Assembly (NCBI RefSeq): GCF_002567005.1
Contig: NZ_NUZU01000037.1
Location: forward strand, 1 to 36,259
Origin: Bacillus sp. AFS073361
Lineage (GTDB): Bacteria; Bacillota; Bacilli; Bacillales; Cytobacillaceae
Length of the DNA: 36,259 nucleotides
Reading direction: 5' to 3'
The number at the start of each line of letters is the position of its first letter. Positions within the stretch are counted from its first letter, which is position 1. Positions 6,005-15,193 of this stretch are shown piece by piece. Under the pieces are notes generated by a model, which saw nothing but the letters and a program-made list of their open reading frames with translations, made no database searches and was not told the DNA's origin. The position numbers were made by a program, and so were the translations under genes.

Positions 6005-7394
6005 ATGCCGATTAATTCGTTTGAAAACTATCCGATGAGCTGGAAGCCATCGATTGATAAAACAAAAAAGCCAATTTATCAAACACTTGCAGGGCAATTG
6101 GAACAGGATATTTTAAACGGTGTTTTATTACCCGGAACAAAGCTTCCCCCACAGCGCGAATTGGCCGATTATTTAGATTTAAATTTGAGTACCATTTCAA
6201 AAGCATTAAAAATGTGTGAGTTAAAGGGATTGATCAGTGCCTCTGTGGGAAGTGGCACATTTGTATCATTTGATGCGTTATCGAATTCGTATTTACTTGA
6301 AGATACAAAGCCGAAGTATTTAATTGAAATGGGAGCGACACTACCAGATAATGCTTCATACGAGCCACTACTACTCCAACTGAAAAATATGCTGCAAGAG
6401 CCTGATTATGCAAAATGGTTTGGGTATGGTCGAACAGGGGAAAGCCTCTGGCAAAAGGTTGCAGCACAAAAGCTAATCCGAAGAGGTGGATTTGAAACAA
6501 CCGTTGATCACATTTTATTTACAAATGGTGGTCAAAATGCGATTGCTGCTACATTGGCAAGTCTTTGTAAGCCTGGGGACCGTATTGGTGCTGACCCTCA
6601 TACCTACCCTGGCTTAAAAACGGTTGCCGCGATGCTTAGTGTGCAAATAGTCCCGATAAAGTCAGAGAACGATGAAATGAGTCCAAATGCCTTTGAATAT
6701 GCCTGTAAAAATGACAATATTAAAGGCATATATTTGATTCCAGATTATCATAATCCGACAGCTTCCTGTTTGTCTGTTGAGAATCGAAAAACGATTGCAG
6801 CAATTGCTAAAAAGTATGATCAGTTCATTATCGAAGATGCAACCTATCAACTCCTCAACGAAAATCCAATTCCAGCAGTAGCATCATTTGCTCCAGAACA
6901 GGTTATCTATATTGCAAGTTTATCGAAATTAATAGCACCGGGGTTACGCCTAGCCTATGTGGCCGTGTCCAGTCGATTCAAGAAGCCAATTTCAAAGGCA
7001 CTTTATAATCTTAATATATCGGTTTCCCCATTATTAGCAGAACTGTCAGCACGTACGATTGTATCGAATCAATTTGAAAACATCATTCAGAGTCATCGGG
7101 AACAAACGATTCGTAGAAACCAAGTCGTAAATCAATATTTGTCAGACTATACCTGTTTAGGTACTGAAACAGGTATTTTTCGTTGGTTATTATTACCAGG
7201 CAAAATCACAGGTGCGGAATTTGAAAAGGTAGCTGCCCAGCATGGGGTACAAGTGTTTGCGGCGGAACGTTTTGTAGTTGGAAATAGTTTGTCCAGAGCG
7301 TGCTGTAAGAATTGCCGTAAGTGCAACAGAAACACTCGAAGAGCTTAAGCAAGGATTGATCATTCTCAAAGGTTTACTAAACGATTATACCTAA
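6005..7394 (+). pseudogene. MocR-type GntR regulator (PLP-binding), frameshifted near its 3' end
   Basis: The N-terminal GntR winged helix reads KPIYQTLAGQLEQDILNG, LPPQRELADYLDLNLSTIS and GSGTFVS. A class I aminotransferase-like domain follows, with the PLP lysine in SLSKLIAPGLRLAYV. MocR regulators use PLP or its adducts to control amino-acid, PLP or GABA genes. ATG 6005 follows AAAGGA at good spacing; ATG 5996 overlaps that site. The open frame ends at 7348 with an atypical cysteine-rich tail. Dropping one T at about 7292 restores PERAVRIAVSATETLEELKQG and runs to a TAA at 7392-7394. A one-base insertion (mutation or sequencing error) thus replaces about 34 normal C-terminal residues. The DNA-binding domain is intact, so partial function is possible. 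Confidence 0.8.
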
Positions 7395-7426
7395 TTGAAT
7401 TTGCTTTACATTCATAATATTGTTTG

Positions 7427-7457
7427 CCATACAATTATATTGTTGTATGGTTTTTTT
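7427..7457 (+). terminator. Terminator of the mocR-type gene, also operator-like
   Basis: CCATACAA (7427-7434), 8-base loop, TTGTATGG (7443-7450), then seven T. A good intrinsic terminator. Its arms contain the ATACAATTATAT word that overlaps the mocR -10 in the opposite orientation, so it may double as a regulator site before the aminotransferase gene. Confidence 0.75.
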
Positions 7458-7547
7458 GCGTGTGTGTTAAGATGTTCTGAAAAAGTAACTGAAAATTCAG
7501 CGTATTCTAACGTGAAGTTAGTTATTATTAAAAAGGAATGATGAAAA

Positions 7548-8746
7548 GTGGAAAATAAATTTGCAGAACTAATTTAGTAAAACCTTCTGAGACACGTGAA
7601 ATATTAAAAGTAACCGAAAGACCAGAGGTTATCTCTTTTGCAGGTGGCCTGCCAGCTCCAGAGTTGTTCCCTGTAGAAGCTCTTAAGAATTCATGCAATG
7701 CAGTATTGAATGAAGAAGGTGCGGCTTCTCTTCAATATAGTACGACTGAAGGATATATTCCTTTAAGAGAAGCTATTAATCAAAGAATGAAAGGTATGAA
7801 AATCAACTCTACGATTGATAAAATTCTGATCACATCAGGATCCCAGCAAGCCATCGATCTTACTAGAAGAATATTTATCAATGAGGGAGATACGATTATT
7901 TGTGAAAGCCCAACCTACCTTGCAGCAATAAATGCATTCAAGTCATACAATCCCAAATTTGTTGAAGTAGTTATGGATGATGATGGGATGGTTATGGAAG
8001 AGCTAGAGAAAAAGCTGAAAGAGCATCCTAATACGAAATTAATCTATACAATTCCAGATTTCCAAAACCCTACAGGTCGCACATTAAAGCTAGAAAGACG
8101 AAAGAAAATGATAGAGCTTGCAAATCAATATGATGTACTGATTGTAGAGGATAATCCTTATGGAGCGATTAGATTTGCTGGGGAAACACTCCCGCCTGTA
8201 AAATATTTTGACACAGAGGGCAGAGTGATTTATATCAGCACCTTTTCTAAGATTTTTACTCCCGGTCTTCGACTCGGGTGGATTTGTGCAGATGAACCTT
8301 TTATTGAAAAGTACGTTGCTTTTAAGCAAACAGCTGATTTACATACTGATAGCTTTGCTCAAAGAATTACAGCAAAATATTTGGAACTTTACAATATCGA
8401 AGAGCACATTAATAATATCAAAGCAGTTTATAAAGAAAGATGTACAGTTATGTTATCTTGCATTGAGGAATTTTTCCCAAAGAATTTGTCCTACAGTAAG
8501 CCAGAAGGTGGATTATTTATTTGGGTTGAGCTTCCTGAGTCTGTTGATTCTAGGGAGTTATTCGCTGAATGTTTGGCAAATAATGTTGCGTTTGTTCCTG
8601 GTTCGCCATTTTTTCCGAATGGAACAGAGAACAATGCTTTACGTTTAAATTATTCGAATATGCCTATAGAGAAAATTAGGGAAGGTATGAAGCGTATGGG
8701 AGAAGTACTTCATCGTAAATTAGAAAAGGAAACAATTCTATTATGA
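7548..8746 (+). pseudogene. PLP-dependent class I/II aminotransferase (LysN/aminoadipate type), frameshifted 5' end
   Basis: GTG 7548 begins VENKFAELI and meets TAG after nine codons. In the +2 frame the expected continuation NLVKPSETREILKVTERPE, then ISFAGGLPAPELFPVEAL, runs on to 8746. The first start codon in that frame is TTG at 7664, which would drop about 35 conserved residues including the SFAGGLP substrate-binding loop. An indel around 7572-7582 therefore disrupts the 5' end. The rest is complete: VEDNPYGAIRF, the PLP lysine in STFSKIFTPGLRLGW, and GGLFIWVELP. The family transaminates 2-aminoadipate, aromatic or branched amino acids; the substrate here is unknown. It follows a MocR-type gene, its likely regulator. 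Confidence 0.75.
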
Positions 8747-8826
8747 TTCAGAGGTTGGCGGCATTAAATAACAAGACTTTATGACTCAATTTTTGAAGTT
8801 TATTTTATTTGTAGAGGAGTACAATA

Positions 8827-9636
8827 ATGCAATTTTACTTTGATCACCTTGTTTGGTTTTTTAAGAAACCAGAGGAAGCTATTTCTGCGTTAAAACAAAG
8901 AGGACTTCATGTTGTGAAGGGTGGGCGACATGAATCTTGGGGAACATATAATACCCTAACCTATTTTGGATTAAGTTATATTGAGTTTTTAGGAATTGAG
9001 AATGTATCAATAGCTGAAAAACATGATGAAAATCGATTGATTACGCAAATCGTTCGACAGCTGGCAAAAGAAAGTCGGGAAGGTCCTGCGAAAATAGCAA
9101 TCCGAACAAATCAAATGGAAGAACTAGCAATCAAACTTAAAGTGGAAGGACTTACCGTATATGGGCCGCTAACTGGGGAGAGAGTTCGTGCTGATGGTCA
9201 AGTAATCAGGTGGTCATTGTTATTCCCTGAATACGCAGAAAACAAGGTTTCTTTACCATTTTTTATTCAATGGGAGAAATCAGATGAAGAAAGGTATTCG
9301 GAATTAGAGGAACAAAGACTGATAGGGTCACACATATTAGGCCAGCCAAAATTGGAAAGTGTTGGTTTTGTCGTAAATGATTTGGATCAAACAGTAGAAA
9401 TTTGGAAGAAATTGTTTTGTCTTAGACAAGGCAAGGAGTATATTGATACGCAAACCAATGCACGTTGTAGAATTTTAGAGTTGAACGGAACTAATTTATT
9501 ATTTTGTACACCAATTGGAGATGGTCCGGCTGCGAAGGTATTAAAAGAAAAAGGGGAGACTCCTTTTTTAGTGAACCTGACTGACATGAATCAAAGTCAC
9601 TTTTTTGAAATGTTAAATGGTTGGAGGTTCCAGTAA
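8827..9636 (+). CDS. Glyoxalase-fold (VOC) protein
   Basis: A 269-residue protein with two VOC-like halves. FDHLVWFFKKPEEAISALKQRG at the start and a second module from about residue 176 (LESVGFVVNDLDQTVEIWKKLF) are typical openings. GTYNTLTYFGLSYIEFLGIE matches the Glyoxalase_3 type. Members include dioxygenases, lyases and uncharacterised proteins; no substrate can be assigned. RBS GAGGAG precedes ATG 8827. It lies 80 bases after the aminotransferase gene and may share its transcript. A bidirectional terminator follows. Confidence 0.75.
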   Translation: MQFYFDHLVWFFKKPEEAISALKQRGLHVVKGGRHESWGTYNTLTYFGLSYIEFLGIENVSIAEKHDENRLITQIVRQLAKESREGPAKIAIRTNQMEELAIKLKVEGLTVYGPLTGERVRADGQVIRWSLLFPEYAENKVSLPFFIQWEKSDEERYSELEEQRLIGSHILGQPKLESVGFVVNDLDQTVEIWKKLFCLRQGKEYIDTQTNARCRILELNGTNLLFCTPIGDGPAAKVLKEKGETPFLVNLTDMNQSHFFEMLNGWRFQ

Positions 9637-9685
9637 TATATTCAAACCATTATATAAATTAATCATAAAAAGTGAATTGGGATTA

Positions 9686-9718
9686 AAAACACGACAGGCG
9701 ATTAACCTGTCGTGTTTT
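9686..9718. terminator. Bidirectional terminator
   Basis: AAAACACGACAGG (9686-9698) pairs with CCTGTCGTGTTTT (9706-9718) over a 7-base loop. A-run and T-run flanks serve both convergent genes. Confidence 0.9.
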
Positions 9719-9725
9719 CTATAAC

Positions 9726-10394
9726 TTAGTTTTTAAGAGTATTTTCCCAATCTGCAGCGAATTTTTCCATCCCTTGATTAGTAAGTGGATGTTTTGAAAT
9801 TTGCTCAATGACTGAAAACGGAATCGTTGCAATATGTGCACCTGCCATTGCTACACGAGTAACATGATCTGGGTGACGAACAGATGCGGCAATAATTTGT
9901 GTGTCGAAATTATGAATGTTGAAAAGTTCAGCTACTTTTGATACTAATTGTACGCCGTCTTCGGAAATATCATCTAAGCGTCCTAAAAATGGAGATACAT
10001 AAGTTGCACCTGCACGAGCCGCTAATAGCGCTTGGTTTACTGTAAAGATAAGCGTAACATTTGTTTTAACGCCTTTATCAGCAAGATAACGGCAAGCCTC
10101 TAAACCGTCTAAAGTCATAGGAAGCTTGATTGTAATTTTCTCATCTCCGCCGTTAATTTTAATAAGCTCCTCAGCTTGAGCAATCATTTCGTCAGCTGTA
10201 ACGGCATCTGGAGTTACCTCAGCGGAAACAGACTCTACTTTTGGAACTGCTTGGCAGATTTCTTCAATGCGGTCTTCGAATTTTACGCCTTCCTTCGCAA
10301 CAAGGGAAGGATTAGTTGTAACACCTGATAAAACACCAATTTTATATGCCTTTTTAATATCAACAAGGTTTGCAGTATCAATAAATAATTTCAT
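9726..10394 (-). CDS. Transaldolase-like fructose-6-phosphate aldolase family protein
   Basis: A 222-residue short transaldolase. The family splits into transaldolases and fructose-6-phosphate aldolases (FSA/MipB), both acting on fructose 6-phosphate in the pentose phosphate network. The start MKLFIDTAN, the motif GVTTNPSL (24-31), the Schiff-base lysine Lys90 in IKLPMT, and [17 protein letters not shown] all match. GGAGG is eight bases before the ATG. It lies 23 bases after transketolase in the same operon, which favours the pentose-phosphate (transaldolase) role. FSA versus transaldolase cannot be settled here. Confidence 0.9.
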   Translation of the reverse strand: MKLFIDTANLVDIKKAYKIGVLSGVTTNPSLVAKEGVKFEDRIEEICQAVPKVESVSAEVTPDAVTADEMIAQAEELIKINGGDEKITIKLPMTLDGLEACRYLADKGVKTNVTLIFTVNQALLAARAGATYVSPFLGRLDDISEDGVQLVSKVAELFNIHNFDTQIIAASVRHPDHVTRVAMAGAHIATIPFSVIEQISKHPLTNQGMEKFAADWENTLKN

Positions 10395-10417
10395 CGTAAA
10401 TTTCCTCCATATTAAGA

Positions 10418-12409
10418 TTATAGTAGACTTTTAGCAGTTTGAACAACATTTTCAGTCGTAAATCCAAATAGCTCCATGACTGCAGCGCCTGTTCCTGAAG
10501 CACCGAAAGTTTCAATCGATAATACTTTCCCTTCTAATCCTACATAGCGTTCCCAGCCAAGAGAGATACCCATTTCGAGTGCCACACGCTTTTTGATCGA
10601 AGCAGGGAGGACAAGCTCTTTATACTCCTTCGGTTGACGATCGAAAAGTTCCCAGCTTGGCATAGCGACAACGCGAACTGATACATTTTCTTTTTCAAGT
10701 TCAGCTTTCGCGTTAATGGCTAATGACACTTCCGAACCAGTTGCGATTAAGATAACCTCTGGTTGGTCATTTGTTTGGGTTAATACGTAAGCTCCCTTTG
10801 AAAGGTTGTCTAAACCCGCTTGTGTTTCTTGGAGCACAGGAAGGTTTTGACGACTTAGGACCATCGCAACAGGACCGTCTGTTTGTTTTAGTGCATATGC
10901 CCAAGCATTTGCTGTTTCGTTCGCATCTGATGGACGAATGACGGTTAGCCCTGGGATGGCACGAAGAGAAGCTAGCTGCTCAACTGGCTCATGCGTTGGA
11001 CCATCCTCACCAACCGCAATTGAATCATGAGTAAATACATAAGTGACAGGAAGCTTTTGCAAGGCTGCCAGACGAATGGATGGTCTGAGATAATCATTGA
11101 AAACAAAGAATGTGCTTACAAATGGCTTTACTCCTCCATGAAGAGCTAAACCATTGCCAGCCGCTCCCATTGCGTGTTCCCGGACACCAAAATAAATATT
11201 CCGTCCACTAAATGATTCTACCGCGAATGCTGCGTTTTCCTTGATATCTGTCATTGTGGAATGAGAAAGATCTGCGCTTCCTCCAAAAATAGAAGGAACT
11301 GATTTGACAAAATGGTTAATAGCTTCTCCGCTGGCTACACGAGTAGAGATTGTTTTACCTGTTTCAAATGTCAGGATGTCTTCTTCATTAATTAAAACCT
11401 CTCCCGTGATGGCTTGTTGCAGTTCTTTTGCTAATTCAGGATATGTCTCTTGATAAGACTGGAATAATGCATTCCATTGTTCTTCTTGACCCATTCCTCT
11501 TTGTTTTAGCTCTTCAAAATGTGCTTTAACCTCTTCTGGTACAAAGAAATCCTCTTCATAGTGCCAGCCATATACCTCTTTTGTTGCACGAGCTTCTTCT
11601 GCTCCAAGTGGATTTCCATGTGCCTTGTTTGATCCTGCCACTTTGGGACTTCCAAAACCAATCGTAGTTCTAATTTCGATCAAGGTTGGTTGGTTTACAT
11701 TTTGTTTAGCTAGTGTAATAGCATTTGAGATTTCTGCTACATCATTGCCATCTTCTACTCGTAAATATTGCCAATGAGCGGATTCAGTTCTCTTTTGTAT
11801 GTCTTCTGAAAAGGAAAGGTTTAATTCACCGTCCAAAGAAATATCATTGGAGTCATATAATGCAATTAATTTTCCTAGTTTCATATGGCCAGCCATTGAC
11901 ATGGCTTCATAAGAGACGCCCTCCATTAAATCTCCATCGCCCACTAAAGCATATGTATAATGGTCAATGACAGGATATCCATCTTGATTGAATTTTGCAG
12001 CTAAATGCGCTTCAGCCATCGCCATTCCTACTGCATTTGCAATCCCTTGCCCTAATGGCCCAGTTGTTGCTTCAACACCGTCTGTGTGACCAAATTCTGG
12101 ATGACCAGGTGTTTTGCTATTAAGTTTTCTAAAACTTTTTAAATCTTCTAAAGATACATTGTACCCAGCTAAATGAAGCAAACTATACAACAAGCTAGAG
12201 CCGTGTCCGGCAGAAAGAATAAAACGATCTCGATTAAACCATTTTGCATTTGCAGAATTATGATTTAGATGATTCGCCCAAAGTGCATAGGCCATTGGAG
12301 CAGCCCCCATAGGCAGGCCTGGATGACCGGAATTAGCACTATTGATCGCGTCAATTGATAAGGTGCGAATCGTATTTACAGCTAGTGTTTCGATACTATT
12401 ATTCATCAT
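10418..12409 (-). CDS. tkt: Transketolase
   Basis: A 663-residue enzyme of normal length that moves two-carbon ketol units between sugar phosphates using thiamine diphosphate. The ThDP/Mg site GDGDLMEG (157-164) with the following Asn in DSNDISLDG, the pyrimidine-domain stretch containing GVREHAMG, and [20 protein letters not shown] are all present. GAGGAGG precedes ATG 12409 and ATG 12406; either may serve. First gene of a tkt-transaldolase operon, divergent from a DeoR regulator that probably controls it. Confidence 0.97.
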   Translation of the reverse strand: MMNNSIETLAVNTIRTLSIDAINSANSGHPGLPMGAAPMAYALWANHLNHNSANAKWFNRDRFILSAGHGSSLLYSLLHLAGYNVSLEDLKSFRKLNSKTPGHPEFGHTDGVEATTGPLGQGIANAVGMAMAEAHLAAKFNQDGYPVIDHYTYALVGDGDLMEGVSYEAMSMAGHMKLGKLIALYDSNDISLDGELNLSFSEDIQKRTESAHWQYLRVEDGNDVAEISNAITLAKQNVNQPTLIEIRTTIGFGSPKVAGSNKAHGNPLGAEEARATKEVYGWHYEEDFFVPEEVKAHFEELKQRGMGQEEQWNALFQSYQETYPELAKELQQAITGEVLINEEDILTFETGKTISTRVASGEAINHFVKSVPSIFGGSADLSHSTMTDIKENAAFAVESFSGRNIYFGVREHAMGAAGNGLALHGGVKPFVSTFFVFNDYLRPSIRLAALQKLPVTYVFTHDSIAVGEDGPTHEPVEQLASLRAIPGLTVIRPSDANETANAWAYALKQTDGPVAMVLSRQNLPVLQETQAGLDNLSKGAYVLTQTNDQPEVILIATGSEVSLAINAKAELEKENVSVRVVAMPSWELFDRQPKEYKELVLPASIKKRVALEMGISLGWERYVGLEGKVLSIETFGASGTGAAVMELFGFTTENVVQTAKSLL

Positions 12410-12495
12410 TTTTCCTCCTCTTTATTCATATGATTTTAAATAATTGGTTTGTTTACTTGCCTCAAAGAATTTCTTGCTTTTGCATTTTAACGCAA

Positions 12496-12613
12496 GTTTT
12501 TTCTTATTCGTGAATATTCTATCTTTAAAAACAAGAAAAAACAAGAATAACTTTGCCTGTTTTTAAAAAAAATTTGTGAATTCAAGAAAAAATAATATAA
12601 TATAAGAAAAAAC
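12496..12613. promoter_or_regulatory. DeoR promoter region with five copies of an A-rich operator-like motif
   Basis: The intergenic region between divergent tkt and the DeoR gene contains the word [CT]AAGAAWAAM at 12532, 12542, 12583 and 12603. An exact inverted copy of the 12603 version lies at 12496-12506 (GTTTTTTCTTA). TTGTGA (12574-12579), 16 bases, TATAAT (12596-12601) is the likely promoter of the DeoR gene and is overlapped by two copies. DeoR regulators often bind repeated sites of this size. Confidence 0.55.
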
Positions 12614-12642
12614 ATGCAAAAACACGGAGGCTGATCATTGTT

Positions 12643-13392
12643 ATGCTGAGAAAAGAACGACAAAGCAAGATTTTACAAATACTTGAAAAAGAAGGGAAAG
12701 TCGTTGCTAAAGAATTAAGCATGAAATGGGATGTATCCGAGGACACAATTAGACGAGATTTAAGGGAAATGGATTCATTAGGTCTTCTCAAGAGAGTACA
12801 CGGCGGGGCATTTCCTGCATCTGCGAGCGCTTTAACATTTTCTGAAAGAACGGAAGAAAATATAGATGCAAAAAAAGAATTAGCCTTAAAAGCAGTGAAA
12901 ATAATTAAAGATGGACAAGTTCTTTTAATAGATGGAAGCACAACCAATCTTTTTCTGGCTCAAGAAATTCCACTAGAGTTTAAAGGGACCGTTATTACGA
13001 ATAGTCCCTCTATTAGTTTGGCATTATCCAAACATCCAAATATTGATATCATCCTTTTGGGAGGAACCTTTTTTAAAGAATCTTTTGTGACTGTAGGATT
13101 AGATGTTATTGAAGTGCTTAAAAATATTAGAGCCGATCTCTGTTTTTTAGGAGTGTATTCTTTGCACCCTGACTTTGGTATCAGCATTCCTCATATAGAA
13201 GAGTCTTATGCTAAACGTCAGATGATTAAAAGTTCAAATAAGATCGCAACCCTGGTTACAAGAAGTAAACTTAATACGATTTCCAATTACTTGGTTGGTC
13301 CTGTTTCAGAACTTGATTACTTAATTACCGAAGACGGTCCATTAAGTCATAATTTAAATAAATACATGGAATTCGATATTGAAATCATTTGA
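12643..13392 (+). CDS. DeoR/GlpR-family sugar-phosphate-responsive regulator
   Basis: A 249-residue protein. The N-terminal helix-turn-helix reads RQSKILQILEKEGKVVAKELS then WDVSEDTIRRDLREMDSLG and VHGGA, the DeoR signature. The C-terminal ISOCOT-like domain includes LIDGSTTNLFLAQ and LLGGTF, where a sugar phosphate would bind. Such repressors sense intermediates of sugar catabolism. Divergent from tkt with shared repeats, so tkt-transaldolase is the probable target. The GGAGG at 12626-12630 is 12 bases from ATG 12643, and an in-frame ATT at 12637 is better spaced, so the start is slightly uncertain. Confidence 0.88.
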   Translation: MLRKERQSKILQILEKEGKVVAKELSMKWDVSEDTIRRDLREMDSLGLLKRVHGGAFPASASALTFSERTEENIDAKKELALKAVKIIKDGQVLLIDGSTTNLFLAQEIPLEFKGTVITNSPSISLALSKHPNIDIILLGGTFFKESFVTVGLDVIEVLKNIRADLCFLGVYSLHPDFGISIPHIEESYAKRQMIKSSNKIATLVTRSKLNTISNYLVGPVSELDYLITEDGPLSHNLNKYMEFDIEII

Positions 13393-13452
13393 CTTTAGTT
13401 TAAGCCAACCAATTTACAAATTGACCCCTGTCTCAAATAAATGGAAATCCCC

Positions 13453-13500
13453 AAGGTACTGTCAGGATGATAGTGCCTTCATTATTTTTTTAATTCATAC
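13453..13500 (+). terminator. Terminator of the DeoR gene
   Basis: AAGGTACTGTC and GATAGTGCCTT form a stem with two G-T pairs, followed by CATTATTTTTTT. Confidence 0.75.
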
Positions 13501-13616
13501 TTTACAGATAGGAATTATTGGGTTTATAATATTATTAATCTAATAAAAAATTTAATCAGACTGAATTTAAAGTTGATGGAAGCAAGGGAAGTTTGTTGAA
13601 AACAGAAGGAGTGTTT

Positions 13617-13802
13617 ATGATGAGAAAAAATGATGAAAAAAAGCGGAACAAACTTATCAATAAACTAATTTTTTTAAATGTATATAATAAAGATGATCAA
13701 CAGCTTTATAAATTTCCATTATCGAAATTAGAATATGAGTATAGGAAATTTAAATTACAAAACCATCCACATGGTGAGTTCGGCTCAATTCAATGGGTTT
13801 AA
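13617..13802 (+). CDS. FbpA-like small basic protein
   Basis: About 61 residues from ATG 13617 or 13620, preceded by AGAAGGAG. A TTG at 13593 in the same frame lacks a ribosome site. The core NKLINKLIFLNVYNKDDQQLYKF, then LSKLEYEYRKFK, matches the Fur-regulated basic protein family (FbpA of B. subtilis), thought to help small-RNA regulation under iron limitation. I see no convincing Fur box upstream. It lies alone before the actin cassette and has its own terminator. Confidence 0.7.
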   Translation: MMRKNDEKKRNKLINKLIFLNVYNKDDQQLYKFPLSKLEYEYRKFKLQNHPHGEFGSIQWV

Positions 13803-13838
13803 AATAGTCTAGCTTGTATGAAGGAATGTTAATTGTCT

Positions 13839-13876
13839 AAGACTGTATGGTGTTTCCGCACCTGCAGTCTTTTTTA
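13839..13876 (+). terminator. Terminator of the FbpA-like gene
   Basis: AAGACTGTATGGTG and CACCTGCAGTCTT pair over a short loop and are followed by a T-run. It insulates the downstream actin cassette. Confidence 0.85.
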
Positions 13877-14021
13877 TATTTTTCAAGGCAGGAATTTAAA
13901 ACCATTACAAAAGCATTCATATTAAATTTTCAAAATCTAAAAAACTATTAACATATTTAGACAAATGGAAGAGAAGAATATATACTTAATATCAGGAAAA
14001 AGCATGAAAAGAGGAGAAATA

Positions 14022-15176
14022 ATGGATATAAAACGTCAAAATGTCGATTTTGGTAATTCTATCTTTCAAACCCTTGTAGATGGTTATTATTTTGAGGTTC
14101 CTACAAATGTCGTAGAAATAACGAAGGAAAAGGCAGACGGCCACTATCCGTCTACTTTTAATGATCCCCAATACCTTCTTCAAAATATGCTCATTTCAAC
14201 TAAGATAGACGGTGTAGAGAAATATTATCTGGTGGGCGATTCAGCGGAAAAGCAGGTGTTAGGAAATATTCATATCAACAAGCTTCATGATAAAACAGAA
14301 TCTGAGATTCCTTACGTGATGTTCCTGGCTTCAGTGGCCTATTACAATGTATTAAAAGGGAATGGTCAAGAAGATAATAGAGTGAACATTAATTATTTTT
14401 CAACCATGCTTCCAATTTGGTTACTTAAGAAAACGAACAAGTTCAGTGATATGCAGAATAAAATGGCCAGCCGATTTGAAGGGGAGCACCAAGTAGCGAT
14501 TTTAACTCCAGGATTTGAAAGAGTTATTTCCATTCACGTCGAAACTAGCAAATGCCGGATTGAAAGCGAAGTTGCTCGTTGGGCAATTAAAAAAGATTTT
14601 GATTTGCAAGATCGTGAGGAAGCCAATTCATTTAATAATTATGAAACCCTAATTGTCGATTTAGGGGGAGGGACTGTTGATCTTGCTTTGCTTCAAGCCG
14701 GACTTCAAGCTCCTAAGAGCAGGGATTCATTAAACTGTTTTGCTGACATTTCGTACTTAAAGCATATCGATAAACTGAGAAGTGAAAAGTTACTTGAGTA
14801 TTTTGAGGATGTTCGCTCGCTAGAAGAATTCATTATTAAAACAATCGAGAAAACAAAAATGGAGCAACAGGATGGAAATAGTGGTAAAAAAGTTGATCTT
14901 ACAGAGCAAATCCATGAGTCATTAAGAGAGTACACGCAAATATTATTAACGAAAATTGAAAACACTTTCCCATCTCCTAAAGATAAAGTTTATAAATATG
15001 TTTATATAGGTGGAATCGCAGGGATTCTTAAACGCTTCATCGAGGAATCGATTGATACAAGGTATGGCGTCGAAATTAGAGAGCAAAATCATCTATTCCT
15101 ACCTGATTCAAGAAAGTTAAATTTGTATGGACTAGAAATTCTAAGCAGGCATGAAACAAACGCTGTTTTCGCATAA
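14022..15176 (+). CDS. Actin-like DNA-segregation protein, Alp7A/ParM type
   Basis: A 384-residue actin homologue. The start is taken at ATG 14022 (GAGGAG upstream; product begins MDIKRQNVDFGNS) rather than ATG 13965. Phosphate-1 loop NVDFGNS (7-13), phosphate-2 loop LIVDLGGGTVDL (about 211-222) and the adenosine motif YIGGIAGIL (about 328) are intact, so it should bind ATP and polymerise. It resembles Alp7A of Bacillus plasmid pLS20 throughout, for example HIPYV-like SEIPYVMFLA, YFSTMLPIWLLKK and CRIESEVARWAIKKDFDL. Alp7A filaments move plasmid DNA. Here the gene lies between chromosomal metabolic genes. The partner gene follows after 17 bases. I see no iterated centromere-like repeats in 13877-14021. 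Confidence 0.88.
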   Translation: MDIKRQNVDFGNSIFQTLVDGYYFEVPTNVVEITKEKADGHYPSTFNDPQYLLQNMLISTKIDGVEKYYLVGDSAEKQVLGNIHINKLHDKTESEIPYVMFLASVAYYNVLKGNGQEDNRVNINYFSTMLPIWLLKKTNKFSDMQNKMASRFEGEHQVAILTPGFERVISIHVETSKCRIESEVARWAIKKDFDLQDREEANSFNNYETLIVDLGGGTVDLALLQAGLQAPKSRDSLNCFADISYLKHIDKLRSEKLLEYFEDVRSLEEFIIKTIEKTKMEQQDGNSGKKVDLTEQIHESLREYTQILLTKIENTFPSPKDKVYKYVYIGGIAGILKRFIEESIDTRYGVEIREQNHLFLPDSRKLNLYGLEILSRHETNAVFA

Positions 15177-15193
15177 GAAGGGGAGAAGAACGT

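Noticed and set aside
8286..8648. 120-residue frame inside the aminotransferase gene
   Set aside because: A shadow in another frame; the aminotransferase frame carries the conserved motifs over the same bases.
13510..13560. Fur box before the FbpA-like gene
   Set aside because: The A/T-rich ATAATATTATTAAT stretch is only loosely like the Fur consensus and would not stand out from composition.
13877..14021. Centromere-like iterons before the actin gene
   Set aside because: I looked for repeated words as in plasmid partition sites and found only A/T-rich sequence without clear iteration.
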